Of a stretch of DNA of 64,000 bases, positions 1-8,900 are shown one piece after another. The notes under the pieces are model-generated. The model had not been told where the DNA came from and made no database searches. It saw nothing but the letters and a program-made list of their open reading frames with translations. Origin of the DNA: Collinsella ihumii (lineage in GTDB: Bacteria; Actinomycetota; Coriobacteriia; Coriobacteriales; Coriobacteriaceae); the NCBI RefSeq assembly GCF_900046475.1, contig NZ_FCOU01000012.1:193924-257923 (forward strand), read 5' to 3'. Made by a program: the position numbers and the translations under genes. Numbering within the stretch: position 1 is the first letter of the stretch; every line of letters starts with the position of its first letter.

Positions 1-451
1 CCTCGCGCGCGGTGCGGACGTAGGGCAGCACGACGGTGACGAAGTCCTCCTCGCCGAGCCCGCCGGGGACCGCGGGCACGTAGCCCTCCTCGCCCTCGGT
101 GCCACGGGCGGGCGCATACTCCACGAGCGGGTCGGCGCCCAGCACGCGCTCGTTGCTCGTGATGGTCTCGGTGGCCGACATGCCCACGTTGGCCTCGTTG
201 AAGCCGGCGGCGGCCCAGATGCCGTGGCCGGGCAGCGCGTCGGGCACCGAGCTGTAGCGCATCGGGTCGTCCGGCAAATCGAAGGTGAGGTGCGAGGCCG
301 TCGCGGTATAGGTGCGCGGCTGGTCCGCCGGCATGACCACGGCCATGCGCTTGGGCTCGAACTTGCCGCCGGGCGAGTCCTCGTTGCGCGCCACGATCGT
401 GGAGCCGTCATAGCTCGCGAGCTTACCTACCAGAATCGTCGTGCAGGCCAT
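1..451 (-). CDS. C69-family dipeptidase, N-terminal part (cut by window edge)
   Basis: The reading frame starts at ATG 451, nine bases after an AGGAGG site, and runs off the left edge after about 150 codons. The protein begins [13 protein letters not shown], followed by [13 protein letters not shown]. This is the signature start of peptidase family C69 (PepD-like dipeptidases, Ntn-hydrolase fold), in which the Cys near the N-terminus is expected to become the nucleophile after a very short propeptide is removed. Such enzymes cleave dipeptides in the cytoplasm. The conserved N-E-D stretch (residues 22-24) is present. No signal peptide is visible. The C-terminal two thirds lie outside the window, so completeness cannot be judged. 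Confidence 0.85.
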   Translation of the reverse strand, partial: MACTTILVGKLASYDGSTIVARNEDSPGGKFEPKRMAVVMPADQPRTYTATASHLTFDLPDDPMRYSSVPDALPGHGIWAAAGFNEANVGMSATETITSNERVLGADPLVEYAPARGTEGEEGYVPAVPGGLGEEDFVTVVLPYVRTARE

Positions 452-540
452 AGCTGGTGATCCTCCTCGTCCGGCCGGACGCGGGATGCGCCGGCCATCG
501 GTTTGCCGTCCGCACTAGTGTAACGCCTCGCCCGGACACG

Positions 541-575
541 CGGCGTGACAGCAAGGCAGAGTCGTCGTCACGCCG
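541..575 (-). terminator. Hairpin after the histidine-kinase gene
   Basis: A nine-base perfect inverted repeat (CGGCGTGAC / GTCACGCCG) with a 17-base loop lies two bases beyond the stop codon of the sensor kinase. There is no T-run on the transcribed strand, so it is a weak intrinsic terminator or an RNA-stabilising hairpin. Confidence 0.4.
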
Positions 576-576
576 G

Positions 577-1767
577 TCACGCCAGGCCCGTGGGAACCTC
601 GACCGTAAAGGTCGTGACGCCGTCCTCGCTGGTCGCCGTGACCGTTCCCCCGTGCGCGCCGATGATCTCGCGGGCGATGGCGAGCCCGAGGCCCGCTCCC
701 CCGTGGCGAGCGCCGCGCGCGCCGTCTTCGCGGAAGAACCGCTCGAAGATGCGCTCCAGGTGGGCCGGCGATATCTCCTTGCCCCGGTCGCTCACGACGA
801 ACCTCGTCATGTGCCCCGCCTGCTCGAGAAGGCAGCGGACCTCGCTGCCCCGGTCCGCGAACGCGACGGCGTTGCGCACGATGTTCGCAAGGGCGCGCGC
901 CATCTTGTCGGGGTCGATGAAGGCGCATGCCCCTTCCGGCACGTCGACCTCGATCGAGACCCCGCGCGCCTGGGCCCGGGGATACAGCTCGTCGGCGACC
1001 TGGCGCACAAGCATGCCCGCGTCCACGCGCTCCCGCTCGACGGGCATGGCGCCCAGGTTGTAGCGCGTGATCTCAAAGAACTCGTCCATCATGGCGTCGA
1101 GCGAGCGCGCCTTGGCCAGCGCCGTGCCCGCATAGCGGGCGCGCGTGTCCTCGGGAAGCCCCGGCTCCTCGGCGAGCAGGGCGAGATAGCCCACGATCGA
1201 GGTGAGCGGCGTCTTGATGTCGTGCGCAAGATAGGCCACGAGCTCGTTTTTGCGCTGCTCCGCCGCCTGTGCGGCGCGTTCGCGAGCCCGATCGCGCTCG
1301 GCCAGGCGCTCGAGCTCCACGTGCGCGGCGCCGAGGTGCGCGGGCAGCTCCGGCACGGCGCCCGTCCCCATCTCAGAGACGGCCCAGGTGAGCTCGTCCA
1401 CCTCGCGGGCCGCGCGGGCGCACCACAGCGCCGAGATGACGACGAGTCCCGCCGCGAACGCACTCCAGACCACCGGCCCCTCGATGACGGAGACCACGGC
1501 CCGGTAGTCCGACAGGTCGCGGAACCGGTAGTGCCCGTCGGCCATCGAGTCCTCCTGATAGCCGAGCATGCGGTACAGCTCGACCGACTCCTCGGGGACC
1601 TCCACCCAGACAGACGTGACGTCGGCGATGACGGCGGACAGCGCGTCGCCGAACAGCGCATGGGCGCCCCACACGGCGAGCGCGAACGCGACGGCGAAGG
1701 CGCCGAGCCGCGCGAGCAGCCCGCGCACGAGCCTGCGGCGCGTGTCGATTCCCTGCATGGTCCTCAT
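577..1767 (-). CDS. VanS-like sensor histidine kinase
   Basis: A 396-residue membrane sensor kinase. Two transmembrane segments (about residues 20-40 and 96-116) flank a short extracellular loop, followed by a cytoplasmic linker. The dimerisation/phosphoacceptor region contains AYLAHDIKTPLTSIVGYL with phosphorylatable His182, a form typical of VanS-like kinases. The HATPase part shows the N box (LANIVRNAV), the FERFFRED F box and the GGAGLGLAIAREI G box, so all catalytic elements look intact. The gene lies 30 bp downstream of its response regulator, consistent with one operon. The divergent D,D-carboxypeptidase gene suggests a cell-wall or glycopeptide stress signal, but the ligand is not shown by sequence. 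Confidence 0.88.
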   Translation of the reverse strand: MRTMQGIDTRRRLVRGLLARLGAFAVAFALAVWGAHALFGDALSAVIADVTSVWVEVPEESVELYRMLGYQEDSMADGHYRFRDLSDYRAVVSVIEGPVVWSAFAAGLVVISALWCARAAREVDELTWAVSEMGTGAVPELPAHLGAAHVELERLAERDRARERAAQAAEQRKNELVAYLAHDIKTPLTSIVGYLALLAEEPGLPEDTRARYAGTALAKARSLDAMMDEFFEITRYNLGAMPVERERVDAGMLVRQVADELYPRAQARGVSIEVDVPEGACAFIDPDKMARALANIVRNAVAFADRGSEVRCLLEQAGHMTRFVVSDRGKEISPAHLERIFERFFREDGARGARHGGAGLGLAIAREIIGAHGGTVTATSEDGVTTFTVEVPTGLA

Positions 1768-1797
1768 GGCTGCGATCGCCCTCCCCCCATCAGCGCG

Positions 1798-2499
1798 TCA
1801 TGGCGCGATCTTGTACCCCACGCCCCATACCGTCTCGATGAACACCTGGTCCGAGTCGATGGCCGACAGCTTCGAGCGAAGATGCCGGATGTGGACCATG
1901 ACGGAATTGGAGCTTGACGCCAGGTACGGCTCCCTCCACACCGACTCGTACAGCTCGCGCGTGGCCACGGGATGCCCGCGGGCCTCCAGCAGGGTCGCGA
2001 GGACGTCGAACTCCTTGGGCGTGAGCGACAGCGGCTCCCCGTGGAGGCGGGCGGTATGCGCCGCGCGGTCCACCTCGATGCCCCGGCACGACAGCATCCC
2101 GCCCGGCCCGGTCGTCGCCGCGTACGACGCGCGCCGCAGACACGACCTCACCCGGGCGACGAGCTCCCGCGGCATGAAGGGCTTGACCACGTAATCGTCC
2201 GCCCCCGTCATGAACCCGAGCACCTTGTCGGACTCCTCGTCTTTCGCCGAAAGGAAGATCACCGGGACGAGCGAGACCGCGCGGATGCGGGCACACAGCT
2301 CGAACCCGTCGACACCGGGCATCATGATGTCGAGCAGCACGAGGTCGAACGCGTCTCGGGAAAACGCCGCCCAGGCGTCCTCGCCCGAGCTGCAGGCGAC
2401 CGCGACCATGCCCGCCGCCGACAGCGTATCGGCGACGAGGCGGACGATCGCGGGATCGTCGTCCACGACCAGTATGCGGGGGCCATCGTTCTCAGTCAT
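1798..2499 (-). CDS. VanR-like OmpR-family response regulator
   Basis: A 233-residue regulator. The receiver domain (residues 1-120) has the acidic pocket (VVDDD), phosphoacceptor Asp57 in LLDIMMPG and Lys in VVKPF. The C-terminal winged helix (about 135-233) ends FIETVWGVGYKIAP, the usual OmpR/PhoB terminus. ATG 2499 gives MTENDGPRILVVDDD; an in-frame ATG at 2508 is possible, and neither has an ideally spaced ribosome site. It is the first gene of the regulator-kinase pair. Its likely operator is the direct-repeat region between it and the divergent carboxypeptidase gene. Confidence 0.9.
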   Translation of the reverse strand: MTENDGPRILVVDDDPAIVRLVADTLSAAGMVAVACSSGEDAWAAFSRDAFDLVLLDIMMPGVDGFELCARIRAVSLVPVIFLSAKDEESDKVLGFMTGADDYVVKPFMPRELVARVRSCLRRASYAATTGPGGMLSCRGIEVDRAAHTARLHGEPLSLTPKEFDVLATLLEARGHPVATRELYESVWREPYLASSSNSVMVHIRHLRSKLSAIDSDQVFIETVWGVGYKIAP

Positions 2500-2550
2500 A
2501 GCCTCCATTGTAGGAGGTCGCCCCCAATATCCGTAAAGTCGTGCAGCAGA

Positions 2551-2597
2551 AATAAGGAAACGGTAAGGTTGCGCATAAAAAGCTAAGGTCTCCGCAT
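2551..2597. promoter_or_regulatory. TAAGG direct repeats in the divergent vanR-vanY-like region
   Basis: TAAGG occurs at 2553, 2564 and 2584. The last two are followed by near-identical sequence (TAAGGTtgCGCAT and TAAGGTctcCGCAT). Direct repeats roughly 11 and 20 bases apart, in phase on the helix, between a response-regulator gene and its probable target are typical of OmpR-family binding sites. Assignment to this regulator is inference. Confidence 0.45.
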
Positions 2598-2656
2598 GGG
2601 ACGCATAAGGGGAGCCGTCCGTATGGTCATGGTGAGCCCCGATACGAGGAGGTCCC

Positions 2657-3376
2657 ATGAACCGATCCGGCATCCGCGCGAGAGGCGCCGCCTCCCGCAC
2701 CATATTCCCGCCCCGCCGCAACCCCAAAGGGCGCTGGCTCGTCGCCGCGCTCATCGCAGGTGCGCTGCTGTGCGCAGGCGGCCTCGGCCTGCTCTCCACC
2801 GCGACCGACCGCCCCGTCGCCGCGGACCGGACGGACTCCGAGGCATGGCAGCTCGTCCTCGTCAACGCGACCCATCCCCTGCCCGAGGACCATCTCGTCG
2901 AGACGGTCGAGCTCGACGGGGGCGAATCCGTGGACGCGCGGATCGAGGAACCGCTCTCCGAGCTGTTCCGGGCGGCCGAGCAGGCGGGATACCATCCGTT
3001 CGTCCGCTCGGGGTACCGCACGCGAGCGGAGCAGGAGCGCGTCCTCGCCGAGCGCATAGCGTATTACGAAGACCAGGGGCTCGGCGAGCAGGCGGCACAA
3101 CAAGAGGCATCCCGATGGGTCGCCCAGCCGGGAACGAGCGAGCACGAGCTCGGGCTCGCAGTCGACATCAACGATGAGGACGGCGACGAGGAGCTCTACG
3201 CCTGGCTCGACGTCCACGCGCACGAATACGGATTCATCAAGCGCTATCCCGAGGACGCCTCGCAGATCACCGGCATCTCCCATGAGCCCTGGCACTACCG
3301 CTACGTCGGGACCGAGGCGGCCCGCGACATCTACCTGGGTGACTTGACCCTCGAGGAGTATCTCGGCGCCGTGTGA
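2657..3376 (+). CDS. VanY-like D-alanyl-D-alanine carboxypeptidase (M15B)
   Basis: A 239-residue membrane-anchored zinc peptidase that should remove the terminal D-Ala from peptidoglycan stem peptides outside the cell. One transmembrane helix (about residues 27-48) follows a basic N-terminus. The extracellular domain carries SGYRTRAEQ, then SEHELGLAVD with zinc ligands His163 and Asp170, and EPWHYRYVG with the third ligand His213. GAGGAGG precedes ATG 2657 by four bases. It is transcribed away from the VanRS-like pair and is probably controlled by it. No vanH, vanA/B or vanX homologue is present nearby, so this looks like a cell-wall remodelling unit rather than a complete glycopeptide-resistance cluster. 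Confidence 0.88.
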   Translation: MNRSGIRARGAASRTIFPPRRNPKGRWLVAALIAGALLCAGGLGLLSTATDRPVAADRTDSEAWQLVLVNATHPLPEDHLVETVELDGGESVDARIEEPLSELFRAAEQAGYHPFVRSGYRTRAEQERVLAERIAYYEDQGLGEQAAQQEASRWVAQPGTSEHELGLAVDINDEDGDEELYAWLDVHAHEYGFIKRYPEDASQITGISHEPWHYRYVGTEAARDIYLGDLTLEEYLGAV

Positions 3377-3399
3377 CGGCACGGCAGGGTCGCCGTCAC
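3373..3399. terminator. Hairpin between convergent carboxypeptidase and folD genes
   Basis: GTGACGGC (3373-3380) pairs perfectly with GCCGTCAC (3392-3399). It overlaps the carboxypeptidase stop codon and lies just before the folD stop, so it can act in both directions. There is no clear U-tract. Confidence 0.45.
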
Positions 3400-3404
3400 G
3401 CCCC

Positions 3405-4262
3405 CTACAGCCCGTGCTGCAGCTTCGCGGCAAGCACCACGTTGCTCATCAGCATCGCGCGCGTCATGGGGCCCACGCCGCCGGGCACCGGCGTGATGGC
3501 GCCGGCCACGAGCTCGGCCGAGTCGAAGTCGACGTCGCCGCAGAGCTTTCCCGCCTCATCGCGGTCCATGCCCACGTCGATGACCGTCGCGCCCGGCTTT
3601 ACCCACGGCCCCTTGATCATCTTGGGCACGCCGCAGGCCGCCACGAGGATGTCGGCGCTCTGGCATATGCGCGCGAGCTCGTGCGGGTCGGTGCGGGAAT
3701 GCGCGACCGAGATCGTCGCGTTGCGGGCGAGCAGCATGAAGGCCATCGGCTTGCCGACGATCGACGAGCGGCCGACGATCACCGCGTTTTTGCCCGCCGG
3801 ATCGATCTCGTACTCGTCGAGCATCTCCATGATGCCCGCCGGGGTGCAGGGGCGCAGGCCCTCGAGGCCGCGCACGAGCCGGCCCATGTTCATGGGATGG
3901 AAGCCGTCGACGTCCTTGTTCGGGTCGATGGCCGCCACGACCTGCTCGGTATCGAGGTGCGCCGGCAGCGGCATCTGGACGAGGATACCCGTGACGTCCT
4001 CATCGGCGTTCAGGCGCCCGATAAGCTCCATGAGCTCCTCTTGCGACGTCTCGGCGGGCAGCTTGTAGTCAAAGGAGCGGATGCCGCACTGCTCGCAATC
4101 GCGCAGCTTGGAGCGCACGTAGGTGGCCGAAGCCTGGTCGTCGCCCACGAGCACCACGGCGAGCCCGCACGAGATGCCGCGACCGCCGAGCTCGGCGACC
4201 TCCGCCGCTGCGCGCTCGCGCACCTTCGCCGCCAACGCCTTTCCATCGATAATCGTCGCCAC
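3405..4262 (-). CDS. folD: Bifunctional methylenetetrahydrofolate dehydrogenase/cyclohydrolase
   Basis: FolD interconverts 5,10-methylene-, methenyl- and 10-formyl-tetrahydrofolate in the cytoplasm. The 285-residue length matches the family. [13 protein letters not shown] carries the conserved Tyr/Lys substrate region, then QMPLPAHLD, and the nucleotide-binding [11 protein letters not shown] motif; the C-terminus has [16 protein letters not shown]. The start is GTG 4262 with AAAGGA eight bases upstream. Together with fhs on the same strand it makes a one-carbon module, although 427 bp of repeat-rich sequence separates the two, so they may be transcribed separately. Confidence 0.95.
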   Translation of the reverse strand: MATIIDGKALAAKVRERAAAEVAELGGRGISCGLAVVLVGDDQASATYVRSKLRDCEQCGIRSFDYKLPAETSQEELMELIGRLNADEDVTGILVQMPLPAHLDTEQVVAAIDPNKDVDGFHPMNMGRLVRGLEGLRPCTPAGIMEMLDEYEIDPAGKNAVIVGRSSIVGKPMAFMLLARNATISVAHSRTDPHELARICQSADILVAACGVPKMIKGPWVKPGATVIDVGMDRDEAGKLCGDVDFDSAELVAGAITPVPGGVGPMTRAMLMSNVVLAAKLQHGL

Positions 4263-4332
4263 GGACCGTTCCTTTCATCTGTGTTCTGGAAACCGTTTCC
4301 CAAGGGAGCCGCCGGTCAATCGCGTTCGCGAC

Positions 4333-4545
4333 GCCCGGCACGTGGCCGACCGACGCGAAATGGATTGATCGGTGGTTCCCTAGGGAAACGCTGATCGATT
4401 GCTTTCGCGGCGGTCGGTTCCGTGGCGAGGCGGATGCGGGAGAAGACAAGGAAGGCGCAGTGTACCTGCGCCGACGCAGCCTGAACCCGCAGGCGCCCGC
4501 CACGGGGCCGACCGGTGCGGAATGAATTGGTCAGCGTTTCCCTAG
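4333..4545. repeat. Cluster of three copies of a 51-bp intergenic repeat (family C)
   Basis: The 427-bp gap between folD and fhs contains a forward copy at 4333-4383, an inverted copy at 4380-4431 sharing the central CTAGGG, and a second forward copy at 4495-4545. The best-conserved half reads close to GCCCGCCACGGGGCCGACCG and the other end is (A/G)GTTTCCCTAG-like. A further copy is at 43603-43653. A more degenerate inverted copy may lie at about 4297-4330. No reading frame is evident here. Confidence 0.65.
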
Positions 4546-4634
4546 CCTACTACGAAACGGGCGCGACCGCCCTCGGCATCGCGCATGTTTCGATTTGACG
4601 CGCCCTCTTGCCACGGCCCGCCCGCAACGCAAAC

Positions 4635-4661
4635 GGCCCGGGCAGCTCAACCGCCCGGGCC
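4635..4661 (-). terminator. Intrinsic terminator of fhs
   Basis: GGCCCGGGC / GCCCGGGCC hairpin with a nine-base loop, 29 bp beyond the fhs stop, followed on the transcribed strand by GTTTGCGTTG. Confidence 0.6.
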
Positions 4662-4689
4662 TCATATCCAGCGATCGGAGGCCTATCGC

Positions 4690-6357
4690 CTAGAACAGGC
4701 CGGAGATGACGCCGTTCTCGTCGACGTCGATGTTCTCGGCAGCCGGGACCTTCGGCAGGCCCGGCATGGTGAGCACCTGTCCGGTCAGCGCGACCACGAA
4801 GTGCGCGCCGGCAGACACCTTGAGCTCGCGCACCGTGATGCGGAAGCCCTCAGGCGCGCCGAGGACCTTGTCCTGGTCGGTGAAGGAGTACTGGGTCTTC
4901 GCGATGCAGACGGGCAGGTTGCCGAAGCCGTTCTCGCGCAGCTGGGCGAGCTGGCGCTTGGCAGCGGGCGTGAAGTCAACGCCGTCGGCGCGGTAGACCT
5001 TGGTCGCCACGGCCTCGATCGCGTCGGCGATGTCCGTGCCGTCCTCGTAGGAGAAGCGGAACTCGTTCGGCTGCTCGACCAGGCGCATGACCTCGTCGGC
5101 GAGCTCGAGCGCACCCTCGCCGCCCTTCGCCCAGACCTCGGAGAGCTTGACGTTGACGCCGAGTTTCTTGCACTCCTCCTCGATGAGGGCGAGCTCGGCC
5201 TCGGTGTCGGACGGGAAGCGGTTGATGGCAACGACGCACGGCAGGCCGTAGACGCTCTGGATGTTGTCGACGTGGCGCAGCAGGTTGGGCAGGCCGGCGC
5301 GCAGGGCATCGAGGTTCTCCTCGTTGAGGTCGGCCTTGGCCACGCCGCCGTTGTACTTGAGCGCGCGGGCGGTGGCGACGATCACCACAGCGTCGGGGGA
5401 AAGCCCGGTCATGCGGCACTTGATGTCGAGGAACTTCTCCGCACCCAAATCGGCGCCGAAGCCCGCCTCGGTAATGGCGATGTCGCCGAAGCGCATGGCC
5501 ATGCGGGTGGCCATGATGGAGTTGCAGCCGTGCGCGATGTTGGCGAACGGGCCGCCGTGCACGAAGGCCGGCGTGTGCTCGAGCGTCTGCACGAGGTTGG
5601 GCTTGAGCGCGTCTTTGAGCAGGGCCGCCATGGCGCCCTGGGCCTTGAGCTCGGAGGCGCGCACCGGGCGCCCGTCGTAGGCGTAGCCCACCACGATCTC
5701 GCCCAGACGGTTCTTGAGGTCGGTGATGGAGGTGGACAGGCACAGGATGGCCATGATCTCGGAGGCGACGGTGATGTCGAAGCCGTCCTCGCGGGGCACG
5801 CCCTGGGCGCGCCCGCCGAGGCCGTCCACGATATGGCGCAGCTGGCGGTCGTTCATGTCCACGGCGCGCTTCCAGGTGATGCGCTTGGGATCGATGCCGA
5901 GGGCGTTGCCCTGCTGGATGTGGTTGTCGAGCATCGCCGCGAGCAGGTTGTTGGCGGCGCCGATGGCGTGGAAGTCGCCCGTGAAGTGCAGATTGATGTC
6001 CTCCATGGGGATGACCTGGGCGTAGCCGCCGCCCGCCGCGCCTCCCTTGACGCCGAACACCGGGCCGAGCGACGGCTCGCGCAGCGCCACCGCGCTCTTG
6101 ACGCCGCGACGGCGCAGGCCGTCGGCCAGGCCGATCGTCGTGGTGGTCTTTCCCTCGCCCGCAGGGGTGGGGTTGATGGCGGTGACCAGCACCAGCTTGG
6201 CGTCGTGGTCCGTCGGCTCGTTCAGCAACGAGTAGTCGATTTTGGCCTTGTCGAACCCGTACGGGATGACGTACTTCTCATCGACGCCCGCTTCGCGGGC
6301 GACCTCGATGATGGGAAGCGGCTTAACGGAATGTGCAATCTCGATGTCTGACAACAT
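4690..6357 (-). CDS. fhs: Formate-tetrahydrofolate ligase
   Basis: Formyl-THF synthetase makes 10-formyl-THF from formate, THF and ATP. The 555-residue length is normal. The P-loop [14 protein letters not shown] lies near residue 68, and [22 protein letters not shown] and [14 protein letters not shown] are classic Fhs motifs. ATG 6357 has GGGAGG eight bases upstream. It works with FolD in purine and formyl-Met supply. No other Wood-Ljungdahl genes are nearby. Confidence 0.97.
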   Translation of the reverse strand: MLSDIEIAHSVKPLPIIEVAREAGVDEKYVIPYGFDKAKIDYSLLNEPTDHDAKLVLVTAINPTPAGEGKTTTTIGLADGLRRRGVKSAVALREPSLGPVFGVKGGAAGGGYAQVIPMEDINLHFTGDFHAIGAANNLLAAMLDNHIQQGNALGIDPKRITWKRAVDMNDRQLRHIVDGLGGRAQGVPREDGFDITVASEIMAILCLSTSITDLKNRLGEIVVGYAYDGRPVRASELKAQGAMAALLKDALKPNLVQTLEHTPAFVHGGPFANIAHGCNSIMATRMAMRFGDIAITEAGFGADLGAEKFLDIKCRMTGLSPDAVVIVATARALKYNGGVAKADLNEENLDALRAGLPNLLRHVDNIQSVYGLPCVVAINRFPSDTEAELALIEEECKKLGVNVKLSEVWAKGGEGALELADEVMRLVEQPNEFRFSYEDGTDIADAIEAVATKVYRADGVDFTPAAKRQLAQLRENGFGNLPVCIAKTQYSFTDQDKVLGAPEGFRITVRELKVSAGAHFVVALTGQVLTMPGLPKVPAAENIDVDENGVISGLF

Positions 6358-6411
6358 GGCGGACCTCCCTGACGCGCCTTGTAAAACAGACGACTAGCAT
6401 ACAACGAACAC

Positions 6412-6444
6412 GGCCGGTTACGAAGAACTCCTCCGTAACCGGCC
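6412..6444 (-). terminator. Terminator of the ruvCAB operon
   Basis: GGCCGGTTACG / CGTAACCGGCC form an 11-bp perfect stem with an 11-base loop, 22 bp after the ruvB stop. Confidence 0.55.
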
Positions 6445-6466
6445 AAATGTATAAACCGAAAGTAAC

Positions 6467-7552
6467 CTACGCATCTGCAGGGGGCTCGATACCCAAGTGA
6501 TCGAACGCGACGGCTGTGGCCACGCGTCCCTGCGGCGTCCTCACGATCAAACCGCGCTGCAGCAAATAGGGCTCGTACACGTCCTCCATCGTGTTGGGGT
6601 CCTCGCCCACCGCGCTCGCCAGCGTGGTGAGGCCGACCGGGCGGCCGCGAAACGTCTTGACGAGCGTCTCCAGGATGCGGATGTCCATCCAGTCGAGACC
6701 GAGCTCGTCGATCTCGAAGAACGAGAGCGCCTCGCGCGTGATGGGATAGTCGATATGCCCCCCGCCGCGCACCTGTGCGTAATCGCGCACGCGCTTGAGC
6801 AGGCGGTTCGCCAGGCGCGGCGTCCCGCGCGAGCGGGACGCGATCTCGCAGGCGGACTCGTGGTCGATCTCCACGCCCAGAATGGTCGCCGAGCGCACCA
6901 CGATATCGGCGAGGTCGGCGATGGAGTAGTAGTCGAGGCGGAACGAGATGCCGAAGCGGTCGCGCAAGGGGCCGGTGAGCATGCCAGAGCGCGTCGTCGC
7001 GCCCACGAGCGTGAAGTGCGGGATGTCCAGGCGGATCGATCGGGCCGCGGGGCCCTTGCCGATCACGATGTCGAGGGCGAAGTCCTCCATCGCGGGATAG
7101 AGGATCTCCTCCACCTGGCGGTTCAGGCGGTGGATCTCGTCGATGAACAGCACGTCGCCGGGCTGCAGGTTCGTGAGGATGGCCGCCAGGTCCCCCGTGC
7201 GGGCGATGGCGGGGCCCGACGTCGTCTTGATCTGCGCGCCCATCTCGTTCGCGACGACCGCGGCGAGCGTCGTCTTGCCGAGGCCCGGAGGACCCGAGAA
7301 GATCACGTGGTCGAGGCATTCGCCACGCGACTTGGCCGCCTCGATGAGGATGCGCAGGCTCTGCTTGATATGGTCCTGGCCGCAATAGTCGTCCAGGCGC
7401 TGCGGGCGCAGCGAGCGCTCGACGTCCAAGTCCTCGGTGGTGAGGTTCCCGGTGACGAAGCGGCCGTTCTCGTGCCCTCCCGCGGCCGAAGAGGGATGCG
7501 GGGGCGCCGCATCGGCCCACAGGTCTACCGAATCATCTGCTTCCCACATCAT
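6467..7552 (-). CDS. ruvB: Holliday junction branch-migration ATPase RuvB
   Basis: A 361-residue AAA+ motor that drives branch migration with RuvA. It has Walker [12 protein letters not shown], Walker B FIDEIHRL, sensor [18 protein letters not shown] and a C-terminal winged helix. The N-terminus is about 25 residues longer than E. coli RuvB. Its ATG overlaps the ruvA TGA as ATGA, so it is the last gene of a translationally coupled ruvC-ruvA-ruvB operon. Confidence 0.97.
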   Translation of the reverse strand: MMWEADDSVDLWADAAPPHPSSAAGGHENGRFVTGNLTTEDLDVERSLRPQRLDDYCGQDHIKQSLRILIEAAKSRGECLDHVIFSGPPGLGKTTLAAVVANEMGAQIKTTSGPAIARTGDLAAILTNLQPGDVLFIDEIHRLNRQVEEILYPAMEDFALDIVIGKGPAARSIRLDIPHFTLVGATTRSGMLTGPLRDRFGISFRLDYYSIADLADIVVRSATILGVEIDHESACEIASRSRGTPRLANRLLKRVRDYAQVRGGGHIDYPITREALSFFEIDELGLDWMDIRILETLVKTFRGRPVGLTTLASAVGEDPNTMEDVYEPYLLQRGLIVRTPQGRVATAVAFDHLGIEPPADA

Positions 7553-8169
7553 GCATCCATTCCGAGACGCTTCAGCGCCGCGGTCAGAAGATCCTCGACG
7601 CGCATGCCGTCCCCATCATATCCGGAAAGCGCGAGGTCGACCTCCTGCGGGCTGAATCCCATGGACAGCAGCGCGGCGCGCGCGTCATCGATCGCGGAGG
7701 GCGCGGGTGCGGGTGCGAGCGGCAGCTGGCCGGCTGCGGGGATATCGGCCGCCAGCAGGCCGTGGTCCTTGGCGAAGACGCTCTTGAGCTCGAGGATGAG
7801 ACGCTGGGCGGTCTTCTTGCCCACGCCGGGCACCGTCGCCATGCCCTGGTCGTCCTCCGCCATCACCACGCTGTAGAGCTGGGACACGGTGAACTTCGAC
7901 AGGACCGCGAGCGCGAGGCGCGGACCGACCTTCGAGACGGACACGAGCCGCTCGAACATCGTACGCTCCTCCTTAGTGGCGAAGCCGAACAGCGTCATGG
8001 CGTCCTCGCGCACCTGCAGGCGCGTGAACAGGCGGCACTCCTCGCCCGGCGCGGGCAGGGACGCCGCCGTCGTCCCGGATACCCCGAGCTCGAACCCGAC
8101 GCCGCCGACGTCGACGACCGCCGCGCTCGGCGTCGCCTCGATGAGCGTTCCGCGAATCTGGGTGATCAT
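7549..8169 (-). CDS. ruvA: Holliday junction DNA helicase subunit RuvA
   Basis: A 206-residue RuvA. The OB domain starts [28 protein letters not shown], followed by the tandem helix-hairpin-helix region ([15 protein letters not shown] and [16 protein letters not shown]) and, after an Ala/Pro linker, the C-terminal RuvB-binding domain ([17 protein letters not shown]). ATG 8169 overlaps the ruvC stop codon by four bases. The longer upstream frame lacks RuvA homology, so this start is preferred. Confidence 0.96.
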   Translation of the reverse strand: MITQIRGTLIEATPSAAVVDVGGVGFELGVSGTTAASLPAPGEECRLFTRLQVREDAMTLFGFATKEERTMFERLVSVSKVGPRLALAVLSKFTVSQLYSVVMAEDDQGMATVPGVGKKTAQRLILELKSVFAKDHGLLAADIPAAGQLPLAPAPAPSAIDDARAALLSMGFSPQEVDLALSGYDGDGMRVEDLLTAALKRLGMDA

Positions 8170-8690
8170 GAGTAGCCGTTTCCCCTCTTCTCGACATACG
8201 ACCAGCCGCTCAGGGCAGCGGTTCGACGTTGGTTGGCATGGCAGATGGCGCAGGCGAGGGCATCGGCGGCATGGTCCGGGCGCGGGTCGTGGTCGAGGTG
8301 GAGAAGATTGCGCACCATGTACATGACCTGGCCCTTGTCGGCAGCGCCGGTGCCCACGACCGCCTGCTTGATCTGCATGGGCGTGTACTCGCCCACCTCG
8401 ACGCCGCACAGCGAGATCGCGACGAGCGCCGCGCCGCGCGCATGCGCCGTCGGGATGGCCGAGCGGACGTTCGCGCCGAAGTACACGCCCTCGACCGCCG
8501 CCTCCTGGGGACGGTAGCGCTCCACCACCGCCGTCAGGTCGTCGGCGATATGGCGAAGGCGCACGGCCAGGTCGCTGCCCGAAGACGTCTGGATGCAGCC
8601 GTATGCGCGGCAGCGCACCTCGCCGCGGCGCTCCTCGACCACGCCCCAGCCGGTGTTGGCGAGACCGGGATCGATACCCAAGATGACCAT
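8166..8690 (-). CDS. ruvC: Crossover junction endodeoxyribonuclease RuvC
   Basis: A 174-residue Holliday-junction resolvase. GIDPGLANTGWGV carries the first catalytic Asp, EGVYFGANVRSA the Glu pair region, and DPRPDHAADALACAICH the C-terminal catalytic acidic residues. ATG 8690 is preceded by GGAGG at a short, normal spacing. It is the first gene of ruvC-ruvA-ruvB. Confidence 0.96.
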   Translation of the reverse strand: MVILGIDPGLANTGWGVVEERRGEVRCRAYGCIQTSSGSDLAVRLRHIADDLTAVVERYRPQEAAVEGVYFGANVRSAIPTAHARGAALVAISLCGVEVGEYTPMQIKQAVVGTGAADKGQVMYMVRNLLHLDHDPRPDHAADALACAICHANQRRTAALSGWSYVEKRGNGYS

Positions 8691-8802
8691 GCGCACCTCC
8701 TCACGCGTGTATGTTCGAACATCTGTTCTACTATACCATGAGAGCCGGTCCCGCATGGACACATTTTTCCATCTCGCGCCCGCCCTCCGCATGCCCTCCG
8801 CA

Positions 8803-8866
8803 TGCAAGAAACAGGTACGTCCCCCTCTTGCAAAAATGCATGCGGGGGACGTACCTGTTTCTTGCA
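8803..8866. repeat. Perfect 23-bp inverted repeat, GGGGAC palindrome family A
   Basis: Arms at 8803-8825 and 8844-8866 are perfectly complementary and include AGGTACGTCCCCC. It sits between ruvC (start 8690) and the stop of the next gene (8901), both on the minus strand. It shares the GGGGACGTACC core with 12176-12259 and 14629-14702. Confidence 0.8.
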
Positions 8867-8900
8867 CTTTTGCATGGGAGGCGCACCTCGCGGGGCGGCA

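Noticed and set aside
4585-6351. A 588-codon plus-strand frame opposite fhs
   Set aside because: Low-complexity Val/Gly/His/Asp composition, antisense to an unambiguous fhs gene.
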